From contig NZ_JAAOEO010000016.1 of NCBI RefSeq assembly GCF_011393025.1, forward strand, positions 1 to 64,000: DNA of 64,000 bases, read 5' to 3'. Within the stretch, counting starts at the first letter, position 1. Each line of letters starts with the position of its first letter. The position numbers were made by a program, and so were the translations under genes. The notes beneath the pieces were generated by a model. That model was not told the origin of the DNA. It ran no database searches and was given only the letters and a program-made list of their open reading frames with translations. This DNA comes from Neobacillus terrae (GTDB lineage: Bacteria > Bacillota > Bacilli > Bacillales > Cytobacillaceae). Below, in pieces: positions 27,103 through 35,755 of the stretch.

Positions 27103-27926
27103 TGATAAATTTTCTCAGCAACATCAAAGTTATGGTATTTTTCTGATATGTTCATAGCCCTTAGAGTTTCTTTGTTTCCAAGGCCTAAAAATCCGCCCTC
27201 ACAAAGACTTTCATAAAAAAGGGCATTAACCTTGGCCTGAAGGTCTGCATTAAAGTAGATCATGACATTCCTGCAAATAATCACATGGAATTCATTAATG
27301 GATCCATCAGTTACTAAGTTGTGCTGAGTAAAAAAGATATTTTTAAGCAAATTTTCATTTAAATAAGCATTTTCAAAGTCTGTTCTATAATATTCCGAAA
27401 ATGCTTTTTCACCGCCGGCTTGCAGATAGTTTTTAGTATAGGACTGCATCCGTTTCAAATCGATAATCCCTTTTCCCGCTCCTTTTAAAACAGCCTCATT
27501 CATGTCAGTCGCATATATCCTTGCCTTATGGTAAAGCCCCTCCTCCTCTAGGAGAATAGCCATAGAAAAAGCCTCTTCACCGGTTGAACAGCCAGCATGC
27601 CAAATTCTTATTTCCGGAAGCTCTCTCAAAAAAGGAATGACCTTCTTTCGAAATGCACTGAAGAAGGCTGGATCTCTAAACATTTCTGTTACATTAATGG
27701 AAAAATCCTCAAGTAGTATATCAATATATCCTTCTGTATGAAAAACCTTTTCGATTAATTGGCTGATGGATGAAAGCCCATCCTGCCTCATCCGATGCTG
27801 TACCCTTCGGAAAATCGATGAGCGCATATACTCCCTGAAATCAAAGCCGGATAATCGAAAGACAGCCTGTAAAAGCAAATCCATTTCTAGTTCTTTTATT
27901 TCATCATCATTTATTAGATGTACCAA
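27078..27926 (-). CDS. rsbM: CheR-type methyltransferase, RsbM-like
   Basis: 282 residues from TTG 27926, behind GGGAGGAGAGG. An N-terminal helical CheR_N domain (about 15-75) precedes a SAM-dependent methyltransferase domain: IRIWHAGCSTGEEAFSMAI is motif I, and HVIICRNVMIYF is typical of CheR. CheR enzymes methylate glutamates of chemoreceptors. In B. cereus RsbM methylates RsbK and damps sigma-B signalling. Here it lies 19 bp after the hybrid kinase gene in the same operon and no chemotaxis genes are near, so the RsbM role is preferred. Confidence 0.85.
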   Translation of the reverse strand: MVHLINDDEIKELEMDLLLQAVFRLSGFDFREYMRSSIFRRVQHRMRQDGLSSISQLIEKVFHTEGYIDILLEDFSINVTEMFRDPAFFSAFRKKVIPFLRELPEIRIWHAGCSTGEEAFSMAILLEEEGLYHKARIYATDMNEAVLKGAGKGIIDLKRMQSYTKNYLQAGGEKAFSEYYRTDFENAYLNENLLKNIFFTQHNLVTDGSINEFHVIICRNVMIYFNADLQAKVNALFYESLCEGGFLGLGNKETLRAMNISEKYHNFDVAEKIYQKKEQGSP

Positions 27927-27945
27927 CTTTGTCCTCTCCTCCCTT

Positions 27946-30747
27946 TCAGTTTTTAGAAGGATTAGACAGCCATACTCTTAGCACAGATAAAAGCTGATCC
28001 ATCTTGATAGGTTTACTAATATAATCGGATGCGCCAGCCTCAAGACATTTCTCCCTGTCACCTTTCATGGCTTTAGCTGTTAATGCTACGATTGGCAGAT
28101 CGTCATATTTCTTTTCAGTCCGGATTTGCCTCATCGTTTCATAGCCGTCCAGGCCAGGCATCATAATGTCCATTAACACAATATCAAATTCTTTTCCTTT
28201 GTTAAGGATATCCAGACACTCATGACCGTTATGTGCAGTAGAGATATGCATCCCTTCATGCGCCAGGGCCTTTTCCAATGCAAAAATATTACGGTTATCA
28301 TCATCCACCACAAGAACTTTTTTATTTTGTAAGTGATTCGATCCAGCCCCAGAAGGATTTATTGGAATGTCTTTCTCCTGGATAACCGGTTCACTCTCTG
28401 TTTCAACTGGCATTGCTGCCGCTACTTCTTCCGAAGCTATTAGGGTTGCTTCCTGCATTGTTAATCCTGCTGGAAGGCTAGGAATATACAGGGTGAACTT
28501 GCTGCCTTTTCCTTCCTTACTATCAACCTCAATCCAGCCTCCGAGCAAGGCTGCAAACTCCTTACAAATGGCAAGTCCTAATCCGGTACCACCAAACTTC
28601 CTCATAGTAGCTCCGTCCACCTGCTTAAATGCTTCAAAAATAATCTCCTGCTTGTCTTCCGGAATGCCAATGCCTGTATCTTCTACTGTAATTTCAAGCC
28701 AATCCACATCAATGTAGGAAAAATTAGCTTTTTTCATAGTTTCGGGCGAAGGAATCCCTATATTAACAGAAACCGAACCTGACTCTGTAAATTTAAATGC
28801 GTTTGACAGCAGGTTTTTGATAATCTGCTGAAAGCGCTGTTCATCAGTATAAAAAATCCCTGGTGTTTTTTCATCTTTTACAATATTAAATTGAATGCCT
28901 CGGCTTTTAGCAAGATGGGTAAAGTTTCTCTCCAAAATGCCTGGCAGTTCGCTTAGGTTCATTTCACCAAATACCATATCAAGCTTGCCGACCTCCACTT
29001 TAGAAAGGTCTAAAATATCGTTTATCAAAGAAAGAAGATCCTGTCCGGAACTATTTATGACTCTGGCAAATTCCTTTTGTTCTTCTGATAACGTTTCTTC
29101 TGTTCCATCTGAAAGCATCTCAGAAAGTATCAGAATACTATTTAATGGTGTTCTCAATTCATGTGACATATTCGCCAGGAATTCTGATTTGTATCTTGAA
29201 CTTAATTTAAGCTGCTCAGCCTGTTTTTCAAGATTGATTTTGACTTTTTGCAGTTCTCTTGTTTTTTGCTCACTTTCAAGATTCCGTTCCGCCAGCTGCT
29301 CATTTATCATGCGAAGTTCTTCAGACTGTGATTGCATCTCTTCTGCCTGTGCCTGCAGCTCTTCTGATTGCGATTGGAGTTCTTCCGATTGAACCTGCAA
29401 TTCCTCTGTCTGGGCTTGCGATTCCTTGAGGAGCCTTTCAATTTCCATCCTGCCCTTAACACTATTTATGGTAATTCCAAGAGTCTCGAGTGCCTGTGTA
29501 AGAAACTTCCGTTTTTTCTCATCGAAAGCTTCCAGGCTGGCAATTTCAATCATTGCCACTGCTTCATCTTCAAAAAGGACAGGGGCAATCAGAATACTTT
29601 TTGGCCTAACCACTCCAAGTCCTGAGGTAATCAAACGATAACCCTCTGGTATATCTTCGATAAGATGTGCACGCTTTTCGATAGCTGCCTGTCCAATTAG
29701 TCCTTCGCCAGGAAGAAATTCATGCCTTCCTGCTTCCCCATCACTGCCTGCAAAAGAAGCTAGTTTCCGAAAACGTGTCTTTTCACCTTCACCCACTTTT
29801 GCGTAAAAAGCACCATAGGCTGCATCCAGCATTGGCGCGAGACTGGTTAGGAAGCGGCCTGCCAGAATATCCATGCTGACAATGCGCTGATACATAGTTG
29901 CCAAATCTGCTAGTCTGGTTTGGATCCAGTTTTGCTCTTCAATTTTGGAAGTGAATTCTTTTTCCTTAAAACTATAGTTCTCGAGTGAGCCAGCCATCTC
30001 ATTAAAAGCTGAAGCAATATCGCCTATCTCATCTTTTGTTTTTACACGGATCCTCGGAAGAACCGATAAATCTTTATAATTCAGTGTTTTAATCACTTTG
30101 GTAATCGCACGAAGATTATTCGCCGTGCTCCTTATTACCCAATATCCAATTACTGCGGTAGCAATTAGTGCAAGCAGCAATCCCGTAATAAGAGTGTTAA
30201 TAGCATCCTGGTAGGTATTTTTAGCTGATTTCAGGCTCGATTTCATTAAACTTTCCTGGAAATTTTTAAAGCCATTTAAATTCTTAATGACTTCAGTGCG
30301 TCTTTCATTCTGCACAACAAGAAGCGGCCGTAATGCGGTTTTATCTCCCCGTTTTATGGCTTCTTTTACCTGTGTTTCTGTTTCCGTATAAGAGCGATAG
30401 CTCTCCTCAATTCTGCTTAAAAGGTACCTTGATTTTTGCCGATTTACGATTCCGGTTAAAGTACTGATATCTTCAAGAAGAATAGTATGGTTCGTATTCA
30501 GTATTTTATTGCTTTCCTTAATTTCCTGCTCATCATTTGAAACGGTCATACTTAGCAGTTCACGGTCGGATTGAAAGAATAATTGCCTCATATCTGTAGC
30601 TAAATTCACTTTTGTATACCTGTCATCCATGATATCCTGCATATTATTCTTCATGGAATTAATCATATAAAATATTCCTGCCATCAATGAAACAATTAGC
30701 AGCAGGATTGCACCAAAGCCAATAATCTGTTTCTTTTTAAAACTCAC
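27946..30747 (-). CDS. rsbK: Hybrid sensor histidine kinase, RsbK-like
   Basis: 933 residues from GTG 30747 (GGGGGAG upstream). In order: membrane helix 1 (about 7-30), an extracytoplasmic helical CHASE3-like domain (31-182), membrane helix 2 (183-205), HAMP (206-260), GAF (about 285-430), a coiled coil with six heptads of the type QSEELQ (444-480), HisKA with His529 (FLANMSHELRTPLN), HATPase (about 640-757) and a C-terminal receiver with Asp860 (LMDIMMPGLDG). This is the architecture of B. cereus RsbK, which phosphorylates RsbY. The repeated glutamates in the coiled coil are candidate methylation sites for RsbM. Confidence 0.88.
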   Translation of the reverse strand: MSFKKKQIIGFGAILLLIVSLMAGIFYMINSMKNNMQDIMDDRYTKVNLATDMRQLFFQSDRELLSMTVSNDEQEIKESNKILNTNHTILLEDISTLTGIVNRQKSRYLLSRIEESYRSYTETETQVKEAIKRGDKTALRPLLVVQNERRTEVIKNLNGFKNFQESLMKSSLKSAKNTYQDAINTLITGLLLALIATAVIGYWVIRSTANNLRAITKVIKTLNYKDLSVLPRIRVKTKDEIGDIASAFNEMAGSLENYSFKEKEFTSKIEEQNWIQTRLADLATMYQRIVSMDILAGRFLTSLAPMLDAAYGAFYAKVGEGEKTRFRKLASFAGSDGEAGRHEFLPGEGLIGQAAIEKRAHLIEDIPEGYRLITSGLGVVRPKSILIAPVLFEDEAVAMIEIASLEAFDEKKRKFLTQALETLGITINSVKGRMEIERLLKESQAQTEELQVQSEELQSQSEELQAQAEEMQSQSEELRMINEQLAERNLESEQKTRELQKVKINLEKQAEQLKLSSRYKSEFLANMSHELRTPLNSILILSEMLSDGTEETLSEEQKEFARVINSSGQDLLSLINDILDLSKVEVGKLDMVFGEMNLSELPGILERNFTHLAKSRGIQFNIVKDEKTPGIFYTDEQRFQQIIKNLLSNAFKFTESGSVSVNIGIPSPETMKKANFSYIDVDWLEITVEDTGIGIPEDKQEIIFEAFKQVDGATMRKFGGTGLGLAICKEFAALLGGWIEVDSKEGKGSKFTLYIPSLPAGLTMQEATLIASEEVAAAMPVETESEPVIQEKDIPINPSGAGSNHLQNKKVLVVDDDNRNIFALEKALAHEGMHISTAHNGHECLDILNKGKEFDIVLMDIMMPGLDGYETMRQIRTEKKYDDLPIVALTAKAMKGDREKCLEAGASDYISKPIKMDQLLSVLRVWLSNPSKN

Positions 30748-31114
30748 TTAAGCTCCCCCTTTCCAAAAATCTTTTATATGTTGAAAAACTAGTAAATAAG
30801 TTCATCTATTAATATACCTTATTTTTTATAGTAGTTCCAAAATACAGCCGGTATTAAAAAGGAAACCATTTTCTCTATTCTTTTTTTTCGTTCCTATTAT
30901 TTATAAATCCCCATGATACTTGCAACAAGTGCACACTACTTTTTACTATTCTTTCTTCCTTTTAGGACAAAGAACATATAATAATGGAATCTTTATTTTT
31001 CTTCATTTATTTTTAGTAAAATAGTCCGAAATTGGAAAAGAAGTGAATCATATCCCAATATAAGGGTAAATTATTTTAGTGAGATTTCTGATAAAAACAA
31101 CCGGGGGTAATCCT
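30748..31114. other. Intergenic region between rsbK and hmp (divergent)
   Basis: AT-rich 367 bp with promoters expected in both directions. TAAAAT at 31017-31022 could be the hmp -10. I see no NsrR-type palindrome and no sigma-B promoter for rsbK. Confidence 0.5.
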
Positions 31115-32401
31115 ATGGAAAATCAAAACTCCGATAGTCAAAAATATTTGTGGGCGGATGTTGTAAAGTCCGTAAAAAAGTTAGACCCTAAAAAGCTGGA
31201 AATCGTGAAGTCTACTCTACCTATTATCCAGGAACATGGTGAAACGATTACAAAACATTTTTATCAAAGACTTTTTAAGAACCACCCAGAATTGAAGAAT
31301 ATTTTTAATATGACACATCAAAAAACAGGCCACCAACCAAGGGCGCTTGCGAATGCCGTTTATGGTGCTGCAGCAAATATTGAGGATATGAGTACAATTA
31401 TGCCAGTCCTTGAGAGAATCGGGCAAAAGCACCGCAGCCTCCAAATCAAGCCGGAACAGTATCCAATCGTTGGAGAGAACCTGCTAGGTGCAATAAAAGA
31501 AGTCCTTGGTGATGCGGCTACAGATGAAATCATTGATGCCTGGGCAGATGCTTACGGTATTATTTCCGATGTTTTCATCCGAATGGAGGACAAGCTGTAC
31601 AAGTATGCAGCAACTCAGCCTGGTGGATGGGCTGGCTTTAAGGATTTTGTTGTTGCCAATAAAGTTCCGGAGAGCGACGTGATCACTTCCTTCTATTTAA
31701 AGCCAAAGGATGGGCAGGAACTTCCTCGTTATACTCCAGGCCAATATATTACAATGAAACTTGATGTCGAGCAGGAAGAATATACTCACCTAAGACAGTA
31801 TAGCCTCTCTGACCGTCCAGGGCAGGATTATTACCGAATTAGTGTGAAACGGGAGGATGCCCCGTCAGAAGAACTCCCTCCTGGCGTGGTTTCAACCGAT
31901 TTGCATAAGCTAATCAATGAGGGAGATATCCTCCCAATCACATCGCCTGCCGGAGATTTTTATTTGGATATGAATAGCACCCGTCCGGTTGTACTTTTAA
32001 GTGGAGGTGTCGGACTTACTCCGATGATGGCCATGCTGAATACGATTGTTGAAGAGCAGCCTGAAAGACAGGTAACGTTTATACACGCCTCGCTTAACGG
32101 GAAAGTACATGCTTTTAAGGACCATGTACGTGAAATGGCAGAACAGCATGAAAATGTGAAGTCCTATGTAATTTATGAGAAGCCGACAGAAGAGGACCAG
32201 GCAGCTAAAAATTATGATAAGGATGGCTATATTACGCTTGAGTGGATGAAGGAAACACTAAAGTCGAATGACGCTCAATACTATTTCTGCGGACCTCCAC
32301 CGTTTATGAAAGCTGTTAACTCTTTCCTTAAAGGCTTTGGCGTTCCCGAAGAGGACATTCATTATGAATTCTTTGGATCCTTTGGTGATTTGGAAGGTTA
32401 A
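31115..32401 (+). CDS. hmp: Flavohemoprotein (nitric oxide dioxygenase)
   Basis: 428 residues from ATG 31115, preceded by GGGGGT. An N-terminal globin domain (about 20-165; proximal His in GQKHRSLQIKP, distal region HPELKNIF) is followed by an FAD domain (RQYSLSD motif) and an NAD domain (LLSGGVGLTPMMAM). It oxidises NO to nitrate using NAD(P)H and oxygen. It is about 29 residues longer than B. subtilis Hmp, all at the N-terminus. Monocistronic, with a strong terminator after the stop. Confidence 0.93.
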   Translation: MENQNSDSQKYLWADVVKSVKKLDPKKLEIVKSTLPIIQEHGETITKHFYQRLFKNHPELKNIFNMTHQKTGHQPRALANAVYGAAANIEDMSTIMPVLERIGQKHRSLQIKPEQYPIVGENLLGAIKEVLGDAATDEIIDAWADAYGIISDVFIRMEDKLYKYAATQPGGWAGFKDFVVANKVPESDVITSFYLKPKDGQELPRYTPGQYITMKLDVEQEEYTHLRQYSLSDRPGQDYYRISVKREDAPSEELPPGVVSTDLHKLINEGDILPITSPAGDFYLDMNSTRPVVLLSGGVGLTPMMAMLNTIVEEQPERQVTFIHASLNGKVHAFKDHVREMAEQHENVKSYVIYEKPTEEDQAAKNYDKDGYITLEWMKETLKSNDAQYYFCGPPPFMKAVNSFLKGFGVPEEDIHYEFFGSFGDLEG

Positions 32402-32415
32402 TATGCACCTAAATA

Positions 32416-32444
32416 AAGCTCCCGCTGCAGCGGGAGCTTCTTTA
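32416..32444 (+). terminator. Terminator of hmp
   Basis: AAGCTCCCGC-tgca-GCGGGAGCTT followed by CTTTATT. Confidence 0.85.
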
Positions 32445-32517
32445 TTATGTATTTCATTAATACTTATCGGCCCTTCCCTTACTTCACCGAAATTCGAGCA
32501 ATAAGCGGCGGTCACTT

Positions 32518-32865
32518 TTATCTAAAATAATCCCACTTATAATCAATACTTAAGATGCCGGCAATCTCAGGAATGGGTCCCCTATCCTTTTTCACAGCCA
32601 GTTCAGGCTTTCGGAAGCATGCCACTTTTTCATAATATCCAAATTTCCGGCAAACTTCAGGACGTGCTGAATAGATACCGCATTTATCCTTTTCTAGATC
32701 ATAAAAAATGCAGGTCCCAAAATACCGTTTTTGATTGGTGAGCTCCTCTCTAATCTTAGAGGGCATTGAATTTACCTTTTTCTTTATCTTTATAAGTTCT
32801 TGTTTGGTCACAGCGACAGGACCGCAGCAAAGCCCTCTGCATCCCTGGCAAGGCAGCGTCTCCAA
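32518..32865 (-). CDS. YkgJ-family cysteine cluster protein
   Basis: 115 residues from TTG 32865, 6 nt after GGGGAG. The N-terminal CQGCRGLCCGP and later CIFYD, CGIYSARPEVCRKFG form the CxxCxxxCC...C...C...C pattern of the YkgJ / UPF0153 family, thought to bind zinc or an Fe-S cluster. Function unknown. It begins 19 bp after the (frameshifted) acetyltransferase gene and is likely co-transcribed with it. Confidence 0.8.
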   Translation of the reverse strand: METLPCQGCRGLCCGPVAVTKQELIKIKKKVNSMPSKIREELTNQKRYFGTCIFYDLEKDKCGIYSARPEVCRKFGYYEKVACFRKPELAVKKDRGPIPEIAGILSIDYKWDYFR

Positions 32866-32884
32866 AAACTTCTCCCCTTTTCCC

Positions 32885-33347
32885 TTATTTTAAACTTTTG
32901 TAAACCTCTTCCCAATTTAGAGGTCTGGCAAGCCGGTTCTCTACCTGCGGTAATGGTTCAAATCCAAATCGTGCATATAAGGTGGGCATCCTGTGTAGCT
33001 AGCATGAAGTTTGTTCCCTTCAATCTTGGATGACTAACAATGGTGTCGATTAGCCATTTACTTAATCCTTTTCCTCTGTATTCGGGAAGGACAAAGACAT
33101 CTCCAAGCCATGAAAATCTCACCAAATCGGTAACAACTCTTGCAAAACCTGCCTGTTTTCCCTTACCCTTCTCTGGATTCCCCTCATAAATGCCATAGCA
33201 AAGCGTGGAATTTTTAATAAGTTCATTAATTATTTCAACCGTAACGCTTTTATCCCACCAATAGGCCTCATTTTTTAAAAATTGGTGTATGGCGGATGAA
33301 TCTAAAAACTCTTTATCGTGATATAAAAGCCGTCTTTCCGCATCCAT
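32885..33347 (-). pseudogene. GNAT acetyltransferase with a C-terminal frameshift
   Basis: A GNAT-fold acetyltransferase of about 150 residues. The first 122 codons from 33347 read well (acetyl-CoA loop VLPEYRGKGLSKWL; MLATQDAH). The frame then runs into an early stop at 32958. Shifting frame right after DAH restores the expected family ending LYARFGFEPL, continuing to TAA at 32885. The usual family sequence is DAHGLYxxFGF, so a 2-bp loss (or 1-bp gain) near 32995 is likely. The broken part covers the last beta strand and helix. Either a recent pseudogene or a sequencing error. Confidence 0.75.
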
Positions 33348-33587
33348 ATTCCCTTTTCTACAGCATCCATTTTATTTCCTCCTTTTTTCTCGAACTATAT
33401 TTTAACGCTTCTGCTAAATTTGCTTGTTGATTTTAGCTCCAAAATTAAAATGAGTTTTACATAACTATTTTAAAAAGTAAATCATTACTTGTCTCCACTA
33501 AGTTATTAGTTTGAACCCGCTTGATATATTTTTCAAATATAGTAGGATAGTAAAATGATAGAAAGACAGGAAAGAAGGACTTAAAAA

Positions 33588-34412
33588 ATGACATATAAAA
33601 TGGTCGTACTCGATTTAGATGATACCTTGCTCCAAGATGACCTTACGATTTCATCAAGAACGAAAGAGGCTTTATTTGCTGCACAGGAGGCAGGCGTGAA
33701 AGTCGTCCTTGCATCTGGCCGGCCTGATTTTGCAATGCACCCTATTGCAGAAGAACTAAGACTAAAGGATTTTGGGAGCTTTATTATTACTTTCAATGGA
33801 GCAAAAATTATTGACTGCAAAACCAATAAAGAGATTTTTAGCAGCATGTTAACTCCTGAAACCGCTCATAGACTTTATGATATCAGCCAGCGCGAAGGCA
33901 TTCTTATTCAATCCTACTTAGGGGATGAAATTATTACGGAAACACCTAACCGTTTTACCAATATTGAGGGAGAAATTACAGGGATGAAAATTAAATTGGT
34001 GGACAGCTTTAAAGAAGCCATTAATGAATCAGTAGTAAAAGCCCTTATGCTTGCTGAACCGGAAAGACTTGCTGAAGTGGAGAAAAAGCTGCAGAAGGAG
34101 TTAGACGGAGAAATCAGCACCATGAGGTCCAAGCCTTTTTTCCTTGAATTTACGAATCTGGGAGTAACAAAAGCGACAAGCGTGGAGCACCTGATTAAAA
34201 AACTTGGAATTAAGCGTGAAGAAGTCATTGCCATGGGTGACAGCTATAATGACCTGGCCATGATTGAATTTGCTGGACTCGGTGTTGCCATGGGTAATGC
34301 GCCTGACGATATAAAAGCGAAAGCAGACTTTGTGACAGATACCAATATGAATGATGGCGTCGCCAAGATCGTAGAGAATTTTATCTTAAATAAAATAATA
34401 TTCAACAACTAA
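33588..34412 (+). CDS. Cof-type HAD-superfamily phosphatase
   Basis: 274 residues. HAD motif I DLDDTLL (nucleophile and acid aspartates), motif II VLASGRP, motif III Lys and motif IV MGDSYNDLAMI are present, with a type IIB cap domain between residues about 85 and 195. These enzymes dephosphorylate sugar phosphates, nucleotides or PLP/FMN; B. subtilis has many such paralogues (YxeH, YwpJ, YitU). Substrate unknown. ATG 33588 follows GAAGGAC. Another Cof-type gene is at 37960. Confidence 0.9.
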   Translation: MTYKMVVLDLDDTLLQDDLTISSRTKEALFAAQEAGVKVVLASGRPDFAMHPIAEELRLKDFGSFIITFNGAKIIDCKTNKEIFSSMLTPETAHRLYDISQREGILIQSYLGDEIITETPNRFTNIEGEITGMKIKLVDSFKEAINESVVKALMLAEPERLAEVEKKLQKELDGEISTMRSKPFFLEFTNLGVTKATSVEHLIKKLGIKREEVIAMGDSYNDLAMIEFAGLGVAMGNAPDDIKAKADFVTDTNMNDGVAKIVENFILNKIIFNN

Positions 34413-34422
34413 CTACTAGCAC

Positions 34423-34457
34423 AAAAGGCATCGATTCTCCTCGGTGCCTTTTCTTTT
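34423..34457 (+). terminator. Terminator after the HAD gene
   Basis: AAAAGGCAtCGA / TCGgTGCCTTTT stem followed by CTTTT. Confidence 0.8.
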
Positions 34458-35187
34458 ATCCCATTGAGTCTAATATTAATGAAACAAATAGCCCCAAGGC
34501 GGCAAACAGTCCTGTAATGGAGCCGCCCTCCTCATAAGCTTCGGGCATCATGGTAGAGCCAATCATTGCAATAATTCCTCCCCCTGCGAACGAGGCAATG
34601 ACTGCCATTAGCGTATCCGGAGCGTGATCAAGAAAAACAAATCCAGCCCATGAGCATATTGCGGATATGACTAGAACCGTAAGCCAGAGTGACAGAACCG
34701 TTTTCCTGCAAAACCCCCCTTTTAGTAAACCGGTTGTACTTGAGAGGCCCTCGGGAATATTGCTGATAAAAATAGCAATGACCAGCAGCCAGCTAATCCG
34801 GTGTGTTTCAACAAAGGTAGCACCTATCATGATGGATTCAGGTATTGCGTCTAAAACAGTACCAGCAAAAATGGCCATTCCGGATCCTTTATACCTTCTT
34901 TGACTATCAGAACGTTTCCTGTTAAGTGCCCCTCTTTTTGAAATTTGCAAGTCAAGCAATGTAAAAACCCCTGCCCCCAATAAAAACCCTAGCCCTGTTG
35001 CCTTGATCCCTCCGCTATGTACAGCTTCCCAAAGCAAATCATATGTAGCTGCACCAATAAGGACTCCTGTACCAAAAGCCATAATAAAGCCTATTATTTT
35101 CTTTTTTATAGGAAAAAACATTGCCGCCAAGGCGCCGAGCAAAACGGCAGATCCAGAAACGCCACCCCATAAAGCGGCAGTCCACAT
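34456..35187 (-). CDS. ZIP family metal transporter
   Basis: 243 residues from ATG 35187, 7 nt after AAGGAGG; an upstream in-frame start at 35220 is less likely. About eight hydrophobic segments and the ZIP hallmarks in helices IV and V: DAIPESIMIG and SNIPEGLSST, which hold the metal-binding His/Asp/Glu positions. ZIP proteins carry zinc or other divalent cations into the cytoplasm. The first motif has Asp in place of the usual His (HxxPEG type), and metal choice is unknown. No Zur-like operator was seen. Confidence 0.85.
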   Translation of the reverse strand: MWTAALWGGVSGSAVLLGALAAMFFPIKKKIIGFIMAFGTGVLIGAATYDLLWEAVHSGGIKATGLGFLLGAGVFTLLDLQISKRGALNRKRSDSQRRYKGSGMAIFAGTVLDAIPESIMIGATFVETHRISWLLVIAIFISNIPEGLSSTTGLLKGGFCRKTVLSLWLTVLVISAICSWAGFVFLDHAPDTLMAVIASFAGGGIIAMIGSTMMPEAYEEGGSITGLFAALGLFVSLILDSMG

Positions 35188-35246
35188 AAAACAACCTCCT
35201 TTTTTATTCAGTTTTTCCATAACGTTGAAAAAGACTCTTGTTTACT

Positions 35247-35276
35247 CAAAAAAAAAACAGGCAATCCTGCCTGTTA
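35247..35276 (-). terminator. Terminator of the holin gene
   Basis: ACAGGCA / TGCCTGT stem followed on the minus strand by ten T residues. Confidence 0.85.
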
Positions 35277-35283
35277 TCAAAAA

Positions 35284-35550
35284 TTATTTTGGCTCATGGT
35301 ACTTTAAAGCCTGTTCACTATCCGAGTAACCCTTCGTTGTCGGGTCCTGAACAATTCCCAGCATAGATAAAATAACAAAAATAGCATTTACCAGTGCAAG
35401 TACCCATTCTTTTACCGATTCTGTTAATTGAAAATCGGTAACACCCATCATATGAAGACCTGTCAGCAGCAATTCTAAAACAATCATCAGCTGGGAAATA
35501 AAACCGATTACCCATCCTCTGTTCTTCAACCGGACCTTCCAGTTAATCAT
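35284..35550 (-). CDS. PhiLC3-type holin family protein
   Basis: 88 residues with two membrane helices (about 14-33 and 49-67) and the family end GIVQDPTTKGYSDSEQALKY, typical of phage phiLC3 holins. Holins form membrane holes that release endolysins. No endolysin or other phage gene is near; many Bacillaceae genomes carry stand-alone copies, sometimes used in development or mother-cell lysis. ATG 35550 lies close to GGGGG. A stand-alone remnant or a domesticated holin. Confidence 0.85.
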   Translation of the reverse strand: MINWKVRLKNRGWVIGFISQLMIVLELLLTGLHMMGVTDFQLTESVKEWVLALVNAIFVILSMLGIVQDPTTKGYSDSEQALKYHEPK

Positions 35551-35755
35551 CCTTATCCCCCCGGTGTTAATGGCCTTTTTATATACTATGTTTAAAAATC
35601 TTCAGGTTGTACGCACTTGTACCTTCCAATGAAATTTTTTCTACCCATAAGTAATTTAATGATACATATTGTCTTTTTTTAATAAAAATCCTTATAATAT
35701 AACGCAGAAACATTTTGTATCATTCCGCACTTGCGGTAAAAGTCAGGAGATTCCT

